NCBI RefSeq assembly: GCF_013166595.1
Contig: NZ_JABKKG010000003.1
Coordinates: 149,408 to 213,407 of the forward strand
Source: Palleniella intestinalis
Lineage (GTDB): Bacteria > Bacteroidota > Bacteroidia > Bacteroidales > Bacteroidaceae
DNA: 64,000 nucleotides
Reading direction: 5' to 3'
Shown here: piece after piece, positions 17,544 through 24,941 of the stretch
Numbering within the stretch: position 1 is the stretch's first letter
Layout of the letters: every line of letters begins with the position of its first letter
The notes under the pieces: generated by a model
Seen by the model: only the letters and a program-made list of their open reading frames with translations
Told to the model about the DNA's origin: nothing
The model's database searches: none
Position numbers and translations under genes: made by a program

Positions 17544-17591
17544 GCTGTCACATTTTCTGTCTGCTGCTTTTGCAGACGGAAATGTGGCAGC
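17544..17591. terminator. Long hairpin after the AAA-CYTH gene
   Basis: About 20 bp of imperfect stem (17544-17564 with 17572-17591), GCTGTCACATTTTC... against ...GAAATGTGGCAGC, with a 7-nt loop. No strong T-run on either strand. Confidence 0.6.
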
Positions 17592-17724
17592 ATAACCCTC
17601 AATCTTCAGCCACTCTTCGCTGTATGTGCAAGTGTTGCCATGGTGATAAACCGCCTTGCTGCCCAAAGGAAAACAATCTTTCAGGCTGTCATCCATCCGA
17701 ATCCATGTAACATTCTTTTCCCAC

Positions 17725-18753
17725 ATGAAATTTTCAGTACACAGCACGACCCTCGTTTTTGACCTGTTCTTCTGCCTTGTCTTCGTGCCGCTCATCGTCA
17801 TTCTCGGGCCTGCACGCTACTGGCTTGTGCGCTGGACCGGCTTTTTCTTCCTTGCATGCGCCTATCTTTATATGTGCTATTTCACGATAAAGTATTTGAA
17901 TTTCCCGAAACTGATGATTGCAAGAAAGTACAAGAAGATAGGTATCTCCATTGCACTCTTCATCCTTTCCAACATTCTTATCTCCCACTTTCCCCTGCCT
18001 GACGTGGAATTCATCACCCCGGCAATGACAGAATATCAGACCAGTGTCCGTGACCAAGGCATAATGCTGAACATGTGGCTTATGTTTTCCTTGGTGGTAG
18101 GCTACTCCCTCACGGTCTCTTTTGCCAATGAACTCTATGAGCAGCTGTTGCTGAAAAAGAGGATTGAAAACCAGAAGAACAAGGCGGAGATGGCTATGTT
18201 CAAAGCCCAGATAAGCCCGCATTTCCTTTTCAACACGCTCAATTCGCTGTACAGTCTTGTCATAGGGACGTCGCAAAAGGCTGAGGACGCATTCATAAAA
18301 TTCACGGAAATACTGAGATATACATACGTCACGATAGAAAACGAGTCTGTGACATTGAAAGATGAGGTGACCTACATACAGAATTACATAGACCTTCAGG
18401 CATTGCGCCTCAACAAGCACACCACCGTGGACTGGAGCCATGACATCGATAACGATGGCGTGACGGTGCCTCCGATGATATTCCTCACCTTCGTTGAGAA
18501 CGCTTTCAAATATGGCACATCGCCAAGCCACGACTGCTCCATCGTCATACGCCTTACCGTGAAGGACGGAACCCTTTCGTTCAAGACGCAGAATAGTGTG
18601 ATGAAGCATGCCCATGAGTTCCGCCGCGATTTGCCTGTGGGCATGGAGAACTGCCGTGCGCGTCTCGAAGCATTGTTTCCGGGAAAACATACGCTTGAAG
18701 TCTCGGAAGCAGACAACAAGTTCAATGTATCACTCACCATACAGCTCTTCTGA
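17725..18753 (+). CDS. LytS/YehU-type sensor histidine kinase
   Basis: The ATG at 17725 (MKFSVHSTTL) gives 342 aa; an in-frame ATG at 17656 would add 23 residues without any feature. Four membrane spans (about 10-30, 35-55, 70-90, 125-145) precede the HisKA-type box QISPHFLFNTLNSLYSLV, in which His is the phospho-acceptor, and an ATPase domain with N-box FVENAFKYG. No periplasmic sensor domain exists, so the signal is probably within the membrane or the membrane state. The cognate LytTR regulator follows after 90 nt. Confidence 0.9.
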   Translation: MKFSVHSTTLVFDLFFCLVFVPLIVILGPARYWLVRWTGFFFLACAYLYMCYFTIKYLNFPKLMIARKYKKIGISIALFILSNILISHFPLPDVEFITPAMTEYQTSVRDQGIMLNMWLMFSLVVGYSLTVSFANELYEQLLLKKRIENQKNKAEMAMFKAQISPHFLFNTLNSLYSLVIGTSQKAEDAFIKFTEILRYTYVTIENESVTLKDEVTYIQNYIDLQALRLNKHTTVDWSHDIDNDGVTVPPMIFLTFVENAFKYGTSPSHDCSIVIRLTVKDGTLSFKTQNSVMKHAHEFRRDLPVGMENCRARLEALFPGKHTLEVSEADNKFNVSLTIQLF

Positions 18754-18843
18754 CCATACGTTGCTCCGCAGAGCCAACAATCCACGGCAAACAGGCGTTT
18801 GCCATAAACCAAACATAAAAGCACTACGCAACAATAAGCAATA

Positions 18844-19539
18844 ATGAACAGTAATGTAAACTGCATAGCCATTGACGATGAGCCATTGGCACTGGAGATT
18901 ATAGAGAAATTCTGCACACGGATGGACGGTTTCGCGCTCCGTACATATTCTGACCCGGAAGAGGGGCTTGCCGCCATTCTCCAAGAAAGGCCTGACATAG
19001 TGTTCCTTGACATAGAAATGGAAAACATCACGGGACTTGCCATTGCACGCCAGCTGCCTAAGGAGATTTGCGTCATTTTCACGACTGCTTATCTCAACTA
19101 CGCACTTGAAGGCTTCAATCTTGATGTCGTCGACTATCTTCACAAGCCATTCGCATTCAGCCGTTTCCAGGCCGCCTGCACAAAAGCCTTGCGCAGAATC
19201 GAATTTAATGCGATGAACTCCGCAAGCCAGAATCTTGTGGTCAAGCAGGAATATAGTAATGTAAGCATCCCATTGAGCGACATCCTTTATATAGAAGCCA
19301 TGGAAGGCTATTCCAGGATACACAGGCTCAGCGACAAGCCAATCATGTCGCGTGGCGTGCTGAAATCCTTTGGCGACAGGTTGTCCCCCACAGAGTTCAT
19401 ACGTACACACCGCTCATATATTGTGGCAGCGGGTAAAGTGAAGAGTTTCACAAAGCAGTCCGTCACACTCGTTAACGGGGCAACACTGCCTATCAGCAGG
19501 CAGTATTCGGAGAATGTGGTAAGGCTCCTGAGCGAATAA
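18844..19539 (+). CDS. LytTR-family response regulator
   Basis: The product has 231 aa. The receiver domain has acidic residues DDE at 11-13, phospho-acceptor Asp56 (VFLDIEME) and Lys in YLHKPFAF. From about residue 130 follows a LytTR DNA-binding domain with VKQEYSNVSIPLSDILYIEA, GVLKSFGDRL and FIRTHRSYIVA, typical of the fold. It works with the upstream kinase. Its targets are unknown; no obvious direct-repeat LytTR site was found nearby. Confidence 0.93.
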   Translation: MNSNVNCIAIDDEPLALEIIEKFCTRMDGFALRTYSDPEEGLAAILQERPDIVFLDIEMENITGLAIARQLPKEICVIFTTAYLNYALEGFNLDVVDYLHKPFAFSRFQAACTKALRRIEFNAMNSASQNLVVKQEYSNVSIPLSDILYIEAMEGYSRIHRLSDKPIMSRGVLKSFGDRLSPTEFIRTHRSYIVAAGKVKSFTKQSVTLVNGATLPISRQYSENVVRLLSE

Positions 19540-19583
19540 TCGGTCACTTTTGCGCAATACATCTGTTTTTGCGTGTCAAACAG

Positions 19584-19622
19584 ACAGTGTTTAATGATTT
19601 TTCAATCATGAACACTGTTTTA
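19584..19622 (+). terminator. Intrinsic terminator after the LytTR gene
   Basis: Nested stem ACAGTGTT...AATGATT/AATCAT...AACACTGT (19584-19618) followed by TTTTATT. Confidence 0.8.
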
Positions 19623-19694
19623 TTATGGATTTAACTTTATGAAAGAATGTCTTATAAAAAATATTCTTACATGTTCAAAAAAACGCAAAAACAA

Positions 19695-19725
19695 TTGTTG
19701 GTTATGCAATTTCTTAGTACTTTTG
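19695..19725 (+). promoter_or_regulatory. Promoter of rubrerythrin
   Basis: TTG (19695-19697), N20 and TACTTTTG (19718-19725) give a leader of about 110 nt before the ATG at 19843. The leader contains no supported gene. Confidence 0.65.
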
Positions 19726-19842
19726 CCACCGAGATTTTCAACCAAGGCTGCCGACAGTGCCGGTGACTGGCTCAGGACCAAGACCACGGGAAGTGCATTA
19801 TTGGCAGGCTTAAAAAGTTAAACCCTTAAAAACACACTTATT

Positions 19843-20421
19843 ATGAACAAAAGTATTAAAGGGACTCAGACAGAGAAGAATCTGATGTCATCATTTGCAG
19901 GTGAGTGTCAGGCCAGAATGCGTTACACTTATTTCGCATCAAAGGCTAAGAAAGAAGGATTTGAACAAGTGGCTGCCATTTTCGAGGAGACAGCCAACCA
20001 GGAGAAGGAGCATGCGGAGCGTATGTTCAAGTATCTTGAAGGCGGCACATGTGAGATTTGTGCCTCATTCCCTGCCGGAGTGATTGGAACAACCGTTGAA
20101 AATCTGCAGGCAGCAGCAAAAGGCGAGCATGAAGAAGCGGAAGTTGACTATCCGAAGTTTGCCGACATAGCAGAGGAAGAGGGCTTTGACGAGATAGCAA
20201 AGATGTACCGTAACATTGCTATTGCGGAGCGTGGACACGAAAGCCGATACAGCAAACTGCTGAAAAACCTTGAGGAAGGCACTGTCTTCAAGAAAGATGG
20301 CAAAGTCTATTGGCAGTGCCGCAACTGCGGATACATTGTTGAAGCAAGTGCCGCTCCGAAGGAATGCCCGGCATGTCTGCATGCACAGGCTTACTTTGAG
20401 GTGATGAAAGACAACTATTGA
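19843..20421 (+). CDS. rbr: Rubrerythrin
   Basis: The 192-aa length is that of classical rubrerythrin. The N-terminal four-helix diiron domain carries Glu ligands in FAGECQARMRYTYFA, FEETANQEKEHAERM and NIAIAERGHESRY. The C-terminal rubredoxin-like domain has CRNCGY and CPACLH, two CxxC knuckles for one iron. It acts as NADH-linked peroxidase in anaerobes, in the cytoplasm. Superoxide dismutase follows, which fits an oxygen-stress cluster. Confidence 0.96.
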   Translation: MNKSIKGTQTEKNLMSSFAGECQARMRYTYFASKAKKEGFEQVAAIFEETANQEKEHAERMFKYLEGGTCEICASFPAGVIGTTVENLQAAAKGEHEEAEVDYPKFADIAEEEGFDEIAKMYRNIAIAERGHESRYSKLLKNLEEGTVFKKDGKVYWQCRNCGYIVEASAAPKECPACLHAQAYFEVMKDNY

Positions 20422-20433
20422 TGTAAAGTCAAA

Positions 20434-20492
20434 TATGGCACAGTGGCAGTAATGGCGGTGCTTGTTGCCGGAAGACAGGCGGCTGTGCCATA
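20434..20492. other. Inverted repeat between rbr and sod
   Basis: A perfect 10-bp inverted repeat TATGGCACAG/CTGTGCCATA with 39 nt between the arms. There is no T-run, so it may be an mRNA-processing or attenuating hairpin rather than a terminator. Confidence 0.55.
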
Positions 20493-20544
20493 CAAAGTCC
20501 CCAATCTGACCCTTTGGTCTTAAACTTTTAATTCGCTTACAACT

Positions 20545-21138
20545 ATGGATAACATGAGATTTCAAATGCCCGCACTCGGCTATGCCGCTGACTCACTCGC
20601 GCCGGCTATCAGCGCAGAAACTGTCAACCTGCATTACGGAAAGCATCTGCAGACTTACGTAGACAACCTTAACAGGCTTGTTGCAGGAAGCGGGTTTGAG
20701 GACAATACATTAGAAGAGATTGCGGCAAAAGCCACAGGGCCGCTCGGCAACAATGCCGGACAGGTAGTGAACCATACACTGTATTTTGAACAGTTGTCAC
20801 CCAATGCCAAGTCAACCGAACCGTCGGCAGCGTTTATAGAGAAGATAAACCGCGCTTTTGGAAGCATGGAGGGCATGCGCGAAAAGCTCAGCGAAGCCGC
20901 CATAGGGCTCTTTGGCTCCGGCTGGGCATGGCTGGCAATGGACGAGAATGGTGAACTTTCAATCCTTCAGATGCAGAATGCTGACAACCCATTGCGTCAC
21001 GGACTGCGCCCGTTGCTGACCATTGACGTATGGGAGCATGCTTACTACCTTGACTATCAGAACAGGAGGGCAGAGCATGTAAAAGCAATATGGGACATCA
21101 TTGATTGGAATGTTGTCTCTGCTCGTGCAGAGCAATGA
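20545..21138 (+). CDS. sodB: Superoxide dismutase, Fe/Mn family
   Basis: The product has 197 aa. Metal ligands can be placed in NLHYGKHLQTYVDNL (His30), VVNHTLYFEQLS (second His) and DVWEHAYYLDYQNRR (Asp and His). The AWLAMDENGELSI segment belongs to the C-terminal alpha/beta domain. The exact metal cannot be assigned safely; many Bacteroidales enzymes are cambialistic. An ATG at 20554 would shorten it by three residues. Probably cotranscribed with rbr or expressed from an unseen promoter in the 123-nt gap. Confidence 0.95.
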   Translation: MDNMRFQMPALGYAADSLAPAISAETVNLHYGKHLQTYVDNLNRLVAGSGFEDNTLEEIAAKATGPLGNNAGQVVNHTLYFEQLSPNAKSTEPSAAFIEKINRAFGSMEGMREKLSEAAIGLFGSGWAWLAMDENGELSILQMQNADNPLRHGLRPLLTIDVWEHAYYLDYQNRRAEHVKAIWDIIDWNVVSARAEQ

Positions 21139-21206
21139 TGAAATAAGCCTGTACAATCAGTGCCGGCTTGTCTGGCTCTGATGTACGGAAGATGCAATAA
21201 TCAAAT

Positions 21207-21257
21207 ATAAAACGTGGTGACACAACCTTTATTTTTGGTCGTGTCACCACGTTTTAT
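21207..21257. terminator. Bidirectional terminator between sod and the carbonic anhydrase gene
   Basis: Perfect 17-bp inverted repeat ATAAAACGTGGTGACAC/GTGTCACCACGTTTTAT (21207-21223, 21241-21257) between two convergent genes. Confidence 0.85.
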
Positions 21258-21290
21258 ATACTTGCCTTTCCGGCAAACCAAAGGAAGCAA

Positions 21291-21830
21291 TCACATCTCC
21301 TCAAGCTCTCCGGTCTCTGAGTCTATGATGAAACCGCGCACAATGATGTCCTTCGGAACCAGTGGGTGGGTTCTTATCGTCTCCACAGTTCTGCGCACTG
21401 ACTCCGGTGTGTCCTTGAATCCTTCAAGCCATGCATCAAGGTCAATGCCACATTTGCGTATGGTTGCCAGTGTGCTGTCTGTCACTCCGCGGGCTATCAT
21501 CTGCTCATGGAAATGCTCATAACTCATGTGGCATGCACCGCAATGGGAATGGGCGACAACCATAATCTCCTCAACTCCAAGTTCGTAGATGGCGACAATC
21601 AGGCTGCGCATCGCTGAATCGAATGCGGAAATCACCAGTCCTCCGGCATTCTTTATGATTTTCGCGTCACCATTCTTCAGACCTAACGCCGCTGGAAGCA
21701 GCTCTGTCAGGCGCGTGTCCATACAACTGAGCACGGCAAGTTTCTTGTCAGGATACTTGTCGGTAACAAATTTCTCGTACTCCTTGTTCGCAACAAAACT
21801 TTTGTTGTAATCGATAATTTGGTCTATCAT
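21291..21830 (-). CDS. can: Beta-class carbonic anhydrase
   Basis: The start at 21830 (MIDQIIDYNKSF, 179 aa) is chosen because the promoter at 21893-21923 lies inside the longer open frame that begins at 22013. Zinc ligands are visible in VLSCMDTR (Cys36, Asp38) and VVAHSHCGAC (His, Cys). The product interconverts CO2 and bicarbonate in the cytoplasm. Its small size fits the short clade of beta anhydrases. Confidence 0.92.
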   Translation of the reverse strand: MIDQIIDYNKSFVANKEYEKFVTDKYPDKKLAVLSCMDTRLTELLPAALGLKNGDAKIIKNAGGLVISAFDSAMRSLIVAIYELGVEEIMVVAHSHCGACHMSYEHFHEQMIARGVTDSTLATIRKCGIDLDAWLEGFKDTPESVRRTVETIRTHPLVPKDIIVRGFIIDSETGELEEM

Positions 21831-21892
21831 AATTATATAGTTGTTTGTATCAATAGGCATATCAAAGATTTGCGTATAATGAAAGCGCAGGA

Positions 21893-21923
21893 CAAAAATA
21901 CGGAAACTTATTGAGAAAACAAA
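21893..21923 (-). promoter_or_regulatory. Promoter of the carbonic anhydrase gene
   Basis: On the minus strand TTTG (21920-21923), N19 and TATTTTTG (21893-21900). The start site near 21886 decides the short reading of the gene. Confidence 0.8.
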
Positions 21924-22130
21924 ATATTTTAAGTCTTTATTGCAATTTTCTCCTTTGGCGCACAATCCAAAGCCTATACCATATTCCTTATATAATGTGA
22001 AAGTTCTTGCCATTATTGGATATGGAAGTCAAGAAAACGGAATCTTTTGTGATGATTTCTTTCTTTGTGTTAAAAATACTTTCTGTGTCCGCACACAAAA
22101 ATCATGACACAAAAAACACAGTCAAAATAC

Positions 22131-22161
22131 TTGCAACTCTCAGGAAAAGTGCTTATCTTTG
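22131..22161 (+). promoter_or_regulatory. Promoter of candidate small RNA
   Basis: TTG (22131-22133), N20 and TATCTTTG (22154-22161). The -7 box sits inside an inverted repeat (CAGGA..AGTGC / GCACT..TCCTG, 22141-22175) that could be an operator. Confidence 0.8.
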
Positions 22162-22167
22162 CACTCG

Positions 22168-22258
22168 TTATCCTGAAAACAATCTCTTTACCTTAGAAAA
22201 AGACTAATACCTATTGAAGTTAAGAGCGGTAGCCTGTGAAGGTCATCGCTTTTTTTTT
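22168..22258 (+). ncRNA. Candidate small RNA of about 90 nt
   Basis: A consensus promoter is followed after about 90 nt by an intrinsic terminator: AGCGGTAGCCT (22225-22235), GTGA loop, AGGTCATCGCT (22240-22250), then eight T. No start codon with a plausible frame lies between. I do not recognise a named RNA family. Gene context (between carbonic anhydrase and a zinc-ribbon gene) gives no target. Confidence 0.6.
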
Positions 22259-22338
22259 GCTCATATTTCAAGTTAAAAAGAGCAACAGTAAAGAGAAATT
22301 CCGGCTATGCAAGCAAGTTCGGCAAGAGAAGTTGCTTG

Positions 22339-22533
22339 TCATTCCATCTGTTTCCACAATATCTTATACCTGACCTTGTCAAGCCATGATATTATTTTAG
22401 GGAAAGTGCGAATGCTGCCACACTTTGTGCATTTCACCGGTGTAATCAAATTGGTGTTTTTCCATTGTATTCCCATCTCGTCAAATTCTTGTCCACAATC
22501 AGTGCAGACAAACGTGATATTTCCTTTCAGCAT
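22339..22533 (-). CDS. Small zinc-ribbon protein
   Basis: The product has 64 aa. Two CxxC knuckles 25 residues apart (FVCTDCGQEF and VKCTKCGS) form a complete zinc-ribbon, followed by an amphipathic basic tail. There is no signal peptide or membrane span. The spacing and the motif-flanking residues look selected rather than random, so I regard it as real despite its size. The function is unknown; nucleic-acid binding or a chaperone-like zinc finger is possible. It reads away from the candidate RNA at 22684-22858, which could be its leader. Confidence 0.6.
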   Translation of the reverse strand: MLKGNITFVCTDCGQEFDEMGIQWKNTNLITPVKCTKCGSIRTFPKIISWLDKVRYKILWKQME

Positions 22534-22683
22534 GGTTGGTTCATAGTTTATGAATTAGATTTCTGGTTAAGTGCCTGCAAGCCATGTCAAGCATGCCGCA
22601 GCTCCTTTGATGGCAATGATAGAGTATGGGATTGTCATGCTAATGGTTTCCGGCTCTGTGTTCATCATTCTTCATGATAGGAA

Positions 22684-22858
22684 AAGAGCCCCTGAAGTCC
22701 TCAGACTTTCTGGGGCTCAAATTCTCTCTCTGCATTATTACTATTCAAATGAATCTCAAACCATGACTCTCGTACTTTGCCAATATTCTGTATAGAGACT
22801 TTACTGATAGTAATGTTATTAACCACTCGTAAAGCACTCCTTAATATAGTTCTCTAAT
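22684..22858 (-). ncRNA. Candidate RNA or attenuated leader of about 175 nt
   Basis: On the minus strand a perfect -7 box TATCTTTG (22860-22867, weak -33) is followed by 175 nt without an ORF. It ends in a terminator: GAGCCCC (22712-22718) with GGGGCTC (22686-22692), extended by AAGTC/GACTT to a tetraloop, then TTTTCC. CTTTAC/GTAAAG pairing is also possible inside. It may be a free RNA or a leader that controls the zinc-ribbon gene 150 nt further on. The plus-strand gap 22534-23040 has no supported gene. Confidence 0.5.
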
Positions 22859-23046
22859 GCAAAGATAATAATTTTATTGTATTTTAACTGCAATTTCGGG
22901 GGGGTAACATCCTTTAACAAAATAAAACTGAAATTTGCACATCAGGGTAAGTGCTGTGTTGTCTGTTAAAATGTGGCGAAAGGCGTCTGAAAGCCGCTTA
23001 AACACGCCTCTTTTGTCTATGCCGGCTTGCGGTGCAGTTCCATTCG

Positions 23047-23109
23047 TTGACACATTTATGTCAGATATTGACACATATTTTGATTATCCAAGAATAAGTC
23101 ATAATTTTG
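23047..23109 (+). promoter_or_regulatory. Promoter of the lipoprotein gene with phased TTGACAC operator
   Basis: TTTG (23079-23082), N19 and TAATTTTG (23102-23109). TTGACAC at 23047-23053 and 23068-23074 is the same 21-bp phased direct repeat, at the same distance from the promoter, as before the TPR gene at 13930. Confidence 0.88.
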
Positions 23110-23142
23110 CCGGCAGTTAATAACCAAAATAGGAGAAACATT

Positions 23143-24000
23143 ATGAAAAAGCAAATCATCACATCACTTGCCGCATTGGCACTGCTTTGTGCTTGTGGCA
23201 ACGACAAGCAGTCAAAGGAACAGCAAAACCTCATGGAAGCCTCAAAGCAGGAACTTGCAGAGGCTGTCAGTGAGCGTGACCAACTTTTACGCCTTGTGGG
23301 CGAAGTGTCTTCGGGAATGGAACAGATAAAGCATATTGAGAACATACTTACGCTTTCCAAGTCAGGGGAGAACAAGTCACAACGCGCTCAGTTGCTTGCT
23401 GACATGGAGACCATACAGAAGACTTTGCAGGAAAGAAGGGAACAGCTTGAACAGCTTGAGGCTAAGTTGAAGAAATCAACACTTTTCAACAAGGAACTCC
23501 AAACAACCATCGAGGCGCTTCGTGCACAGATAGAGGCACAAACAACAGAGATTGAAGACTTGCGCACACAGCTTACTGCTGCAAAGGAGCGTATTGGACA
23601 GTTGAAGAACTCTGTCGATTCCCTCAACACTGCTGTGGCTAACGTGACAACAGAAAAGGATGCTGCGCAGAAAGCGTCATTGCAGTTGGAGAACGAGCTG
23701 AACACTTGCTACTACACTGTAGACACAAAATCAAATCTCAAGAAGCATAAGGTCATCGAGACTGGTTTCCTGCGCAAGTCAAAACTCATGAAGGGTGACT
23801 TTGACCAGAACGTGTTTGTCATCAGTGACAAGAGAACCCTCACCACAATTAATCTGAAGTCAAAGAAGGCGAAGATACGCACAAACCATCCTGCCGGCTC
23901 TTATGAGTTGGTGGAGAACAACGGACAGAAAGTGTTGCGCATAACAAAGCCGCAGCAGTTCTGGGAACTTTCCAACTATTTGGTTGTCCAGACGGATTAA
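23143..24000 (+). CDS. Coiled-coil lipoprotein
   Basis: The ATG at 23143 gives 285 aa. A lipoprotein signal peptide (LALLCAC, lipid Cys18) is followed by a heptad-rich coiled coil from about residue 25 to 190 (EQLEQLEAKLKKS, LRAQIEAQTTEIEDLRTQL). The C-terminal globular domain of about 90 residues has KHKVIETGFLRKSKLMKG and ends QQFWELSNYLVVQTD. No enzymatic motif is seen. It is presumably anchored to the inner leaflet of the outer membrane or to the inner membrane, with the coil spanning the periplasm. It shares its promoter design with the TPR gene. Confidence 0.88.
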   Translation: MKKQIITSLAALALLCACGNDKQSKEQQNLMEASKQELAEAVSERDQLLRLVGEVSSGMEQIKHIENILTLSKSGENKSQRAQLLADMETIQKTLQERREQLEQLEAKLKKSTLFNKELQTTIEALRAQIEAQTTEIEDLRTQLTAAKERIGQLKNSVDSLNTAVANVTTEKDAAQKASLQLENELNTCYYTVDTKSNLKKHKVIETGFLRKSKLMKGDFDQNVFVISDKRTLTTINLKSKKAKIRTNHPAGSYELVENNGQKVLRITKPQQFWELSNYLVVQTD

Positions 24001-24144
24001 AGTCTTGCGCCTTTCCGAACATAAGGAAAAAAGGAGATTCATCCAAACTGGGATTGGCAAACCTGAAAGCCTTCTGACATGGTTTACACATTTATATAAT
24101 TAGGTTTGCCAGTACAGTGTTTTTATAAAGAATATCCTTCTGAG

Positions 24145-24195
24145 GAGCGTTCGCAGATACTTGCATCTTATGTGCAGTCTGTGGACGCTCTTTTT
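24145..24195 (+). terminator. Intrinsic terminator downstream of the lipoprotein gene
   Basis: GAGCGTTCGCAG (24145-24156) pairs with CTGTGGACGCTC (24179-24190), followed by TTTTT. Confidence 0.75.
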
Positions 24196-24255
24196 GTGTT
24201 ATGGCTGTTATATTCCCGTTTGGGTAATAAGAGTATGTATCGCATAGACAGAGGC

Positions 24256-24551
24256 ATAAAACAAAGATGTGCAGACATTTCACAATGTCTGCACATCTTG
24301 TTTGTATTGATTTCTAAACTTTTCAAAAAGAAAGACGAGCCTCACGGCTGGTCGGTGTTACCTGAATTAACAACAAATCTTTTTACACTTAAAAATCTAA
24401 TACAATCTAAACTAACTAACTTTTACCTAATAACTAAAACCTAACTATATACTATCTATGAAAAACTAATTTCTTTTTTGTGTCAAGACTGTGTTTCAAG
24501 TCCTGTTGTCATCAGTACTTTTTGATGTCTCTACATCCTTTGTTCCTTTTG
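24256..24551 (-). ncRNA. Candidate structured RNA of about 295 nt
   Basis: On the minus strand a consensus promoter (24558-24588) is followed by 290 nt without an ORF. The segment contains a GNRA-capped hairpin GACCAGCC-GTGA-GGCTCGTC (24334-24353) and ends in a perfect 16-bp terminator stem (AAGATGTGCAGACATT with its complement, 24264-24299) plus TTTGTTTT. An A/C-poor, unstructured middle (24370-24470) links the parts. I recognise no Rfam family. This accounts for most of the 24001-24941 gap. Confidence 0.6.
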
Positions 24552-24557
24552 ACGATG

Positions 24558-24588
24558 CAAAGGTACGACTGTTCTCGCACATGACAAA
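24558..24588 (-). promoter_or_regulatory. Promoter of the 24.3-kb candidate RNA
   Basis: TTTG (24585-24588), N19 and TACCTTTG (24558-24565) on the minus strand, a full consensus match with no gene behind it. The A/T-rich stretch 24590-24885 upstream holds nothing that I can support. Confidence 0.85.
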
Positions 24589-24887
24589 ATATTTATGTTG
24601 TTTTTTACTCAAAAAAGCGTTATTATTGATAGGGGTCAAGCAGGTTTCGCGGTGTATAGTGTAAATGTAACACTTTTTCGCATTTATCACGATTCTTTGT
24701 GTTTTCTCTGAACAGCATATTTTTGCATATTGTTTGTGCTTATTGTTCCTTTTTGTGACATATATTTATGGTAGGGTAGAGTATTCCTGACATTTTGCAA
24801 TATGGACGTTTTACGTGTTTTTCATGTTTAATGCTTTGAAAAAGATGTTTTTTGTTGTGAAAAGCCTTTTTTTGCGGATATGAAAAA

Positions 24888-24920
24888 ATGGGGCTGCACT
24901 TCAAATAGGTGCAGCCCCAT
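24888..24920 (-). terminator. Intrinsic terminator of the malic enzyme gene
   Basis: Perfect 12-bp stem ATGGGGCTGCAC/GTGCAGCCCCAT followed on the minus strand by TTTTTTC. Confidence 0.9.
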
Positions 24921-24941
24921 GGAAAGGTAAGGTAATGTTCT

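Noticed and set aside
17734-18690. 318-aa ORF antisense to the histidine kinase
   Set aside because: It has no domain pattern and fully overlaps a gene with clear kinase motifs.
19639-19821. 60-aa ORF before rubrerythrin
   Set aside because: It contains the rbr promoter (19695-19725) and low-complexity leader sequence.
21831-22013. N-terminal extension of carbonic anhydrase
   Set aside because: The consensus promoter at 21893-21923 lies inside it and the extension has no family similarity.
22465-22795. Two plus-strand ORFs of 70 and 74 aa
   Set aside because: They overlap the zinc-ribbon gene or the minus-strand terminator hairpin, and no promoter reads into them.
22684-22858. Possible 6S RNA
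   Set aside because: The size is right, but I could not draw the long helix with central bubble. Kept only as an unnamed candidate.
24106-24444. 112-aa plus-strand ORF
   Set aside because: It runs through two strong hairpin terminators and the candidate RNA, and the composition looks random.
24496-24690. 64-aa minus-strand ORF
   Set aside because: It contains the complete promoter of the 24.3-kb RNA in its middle.
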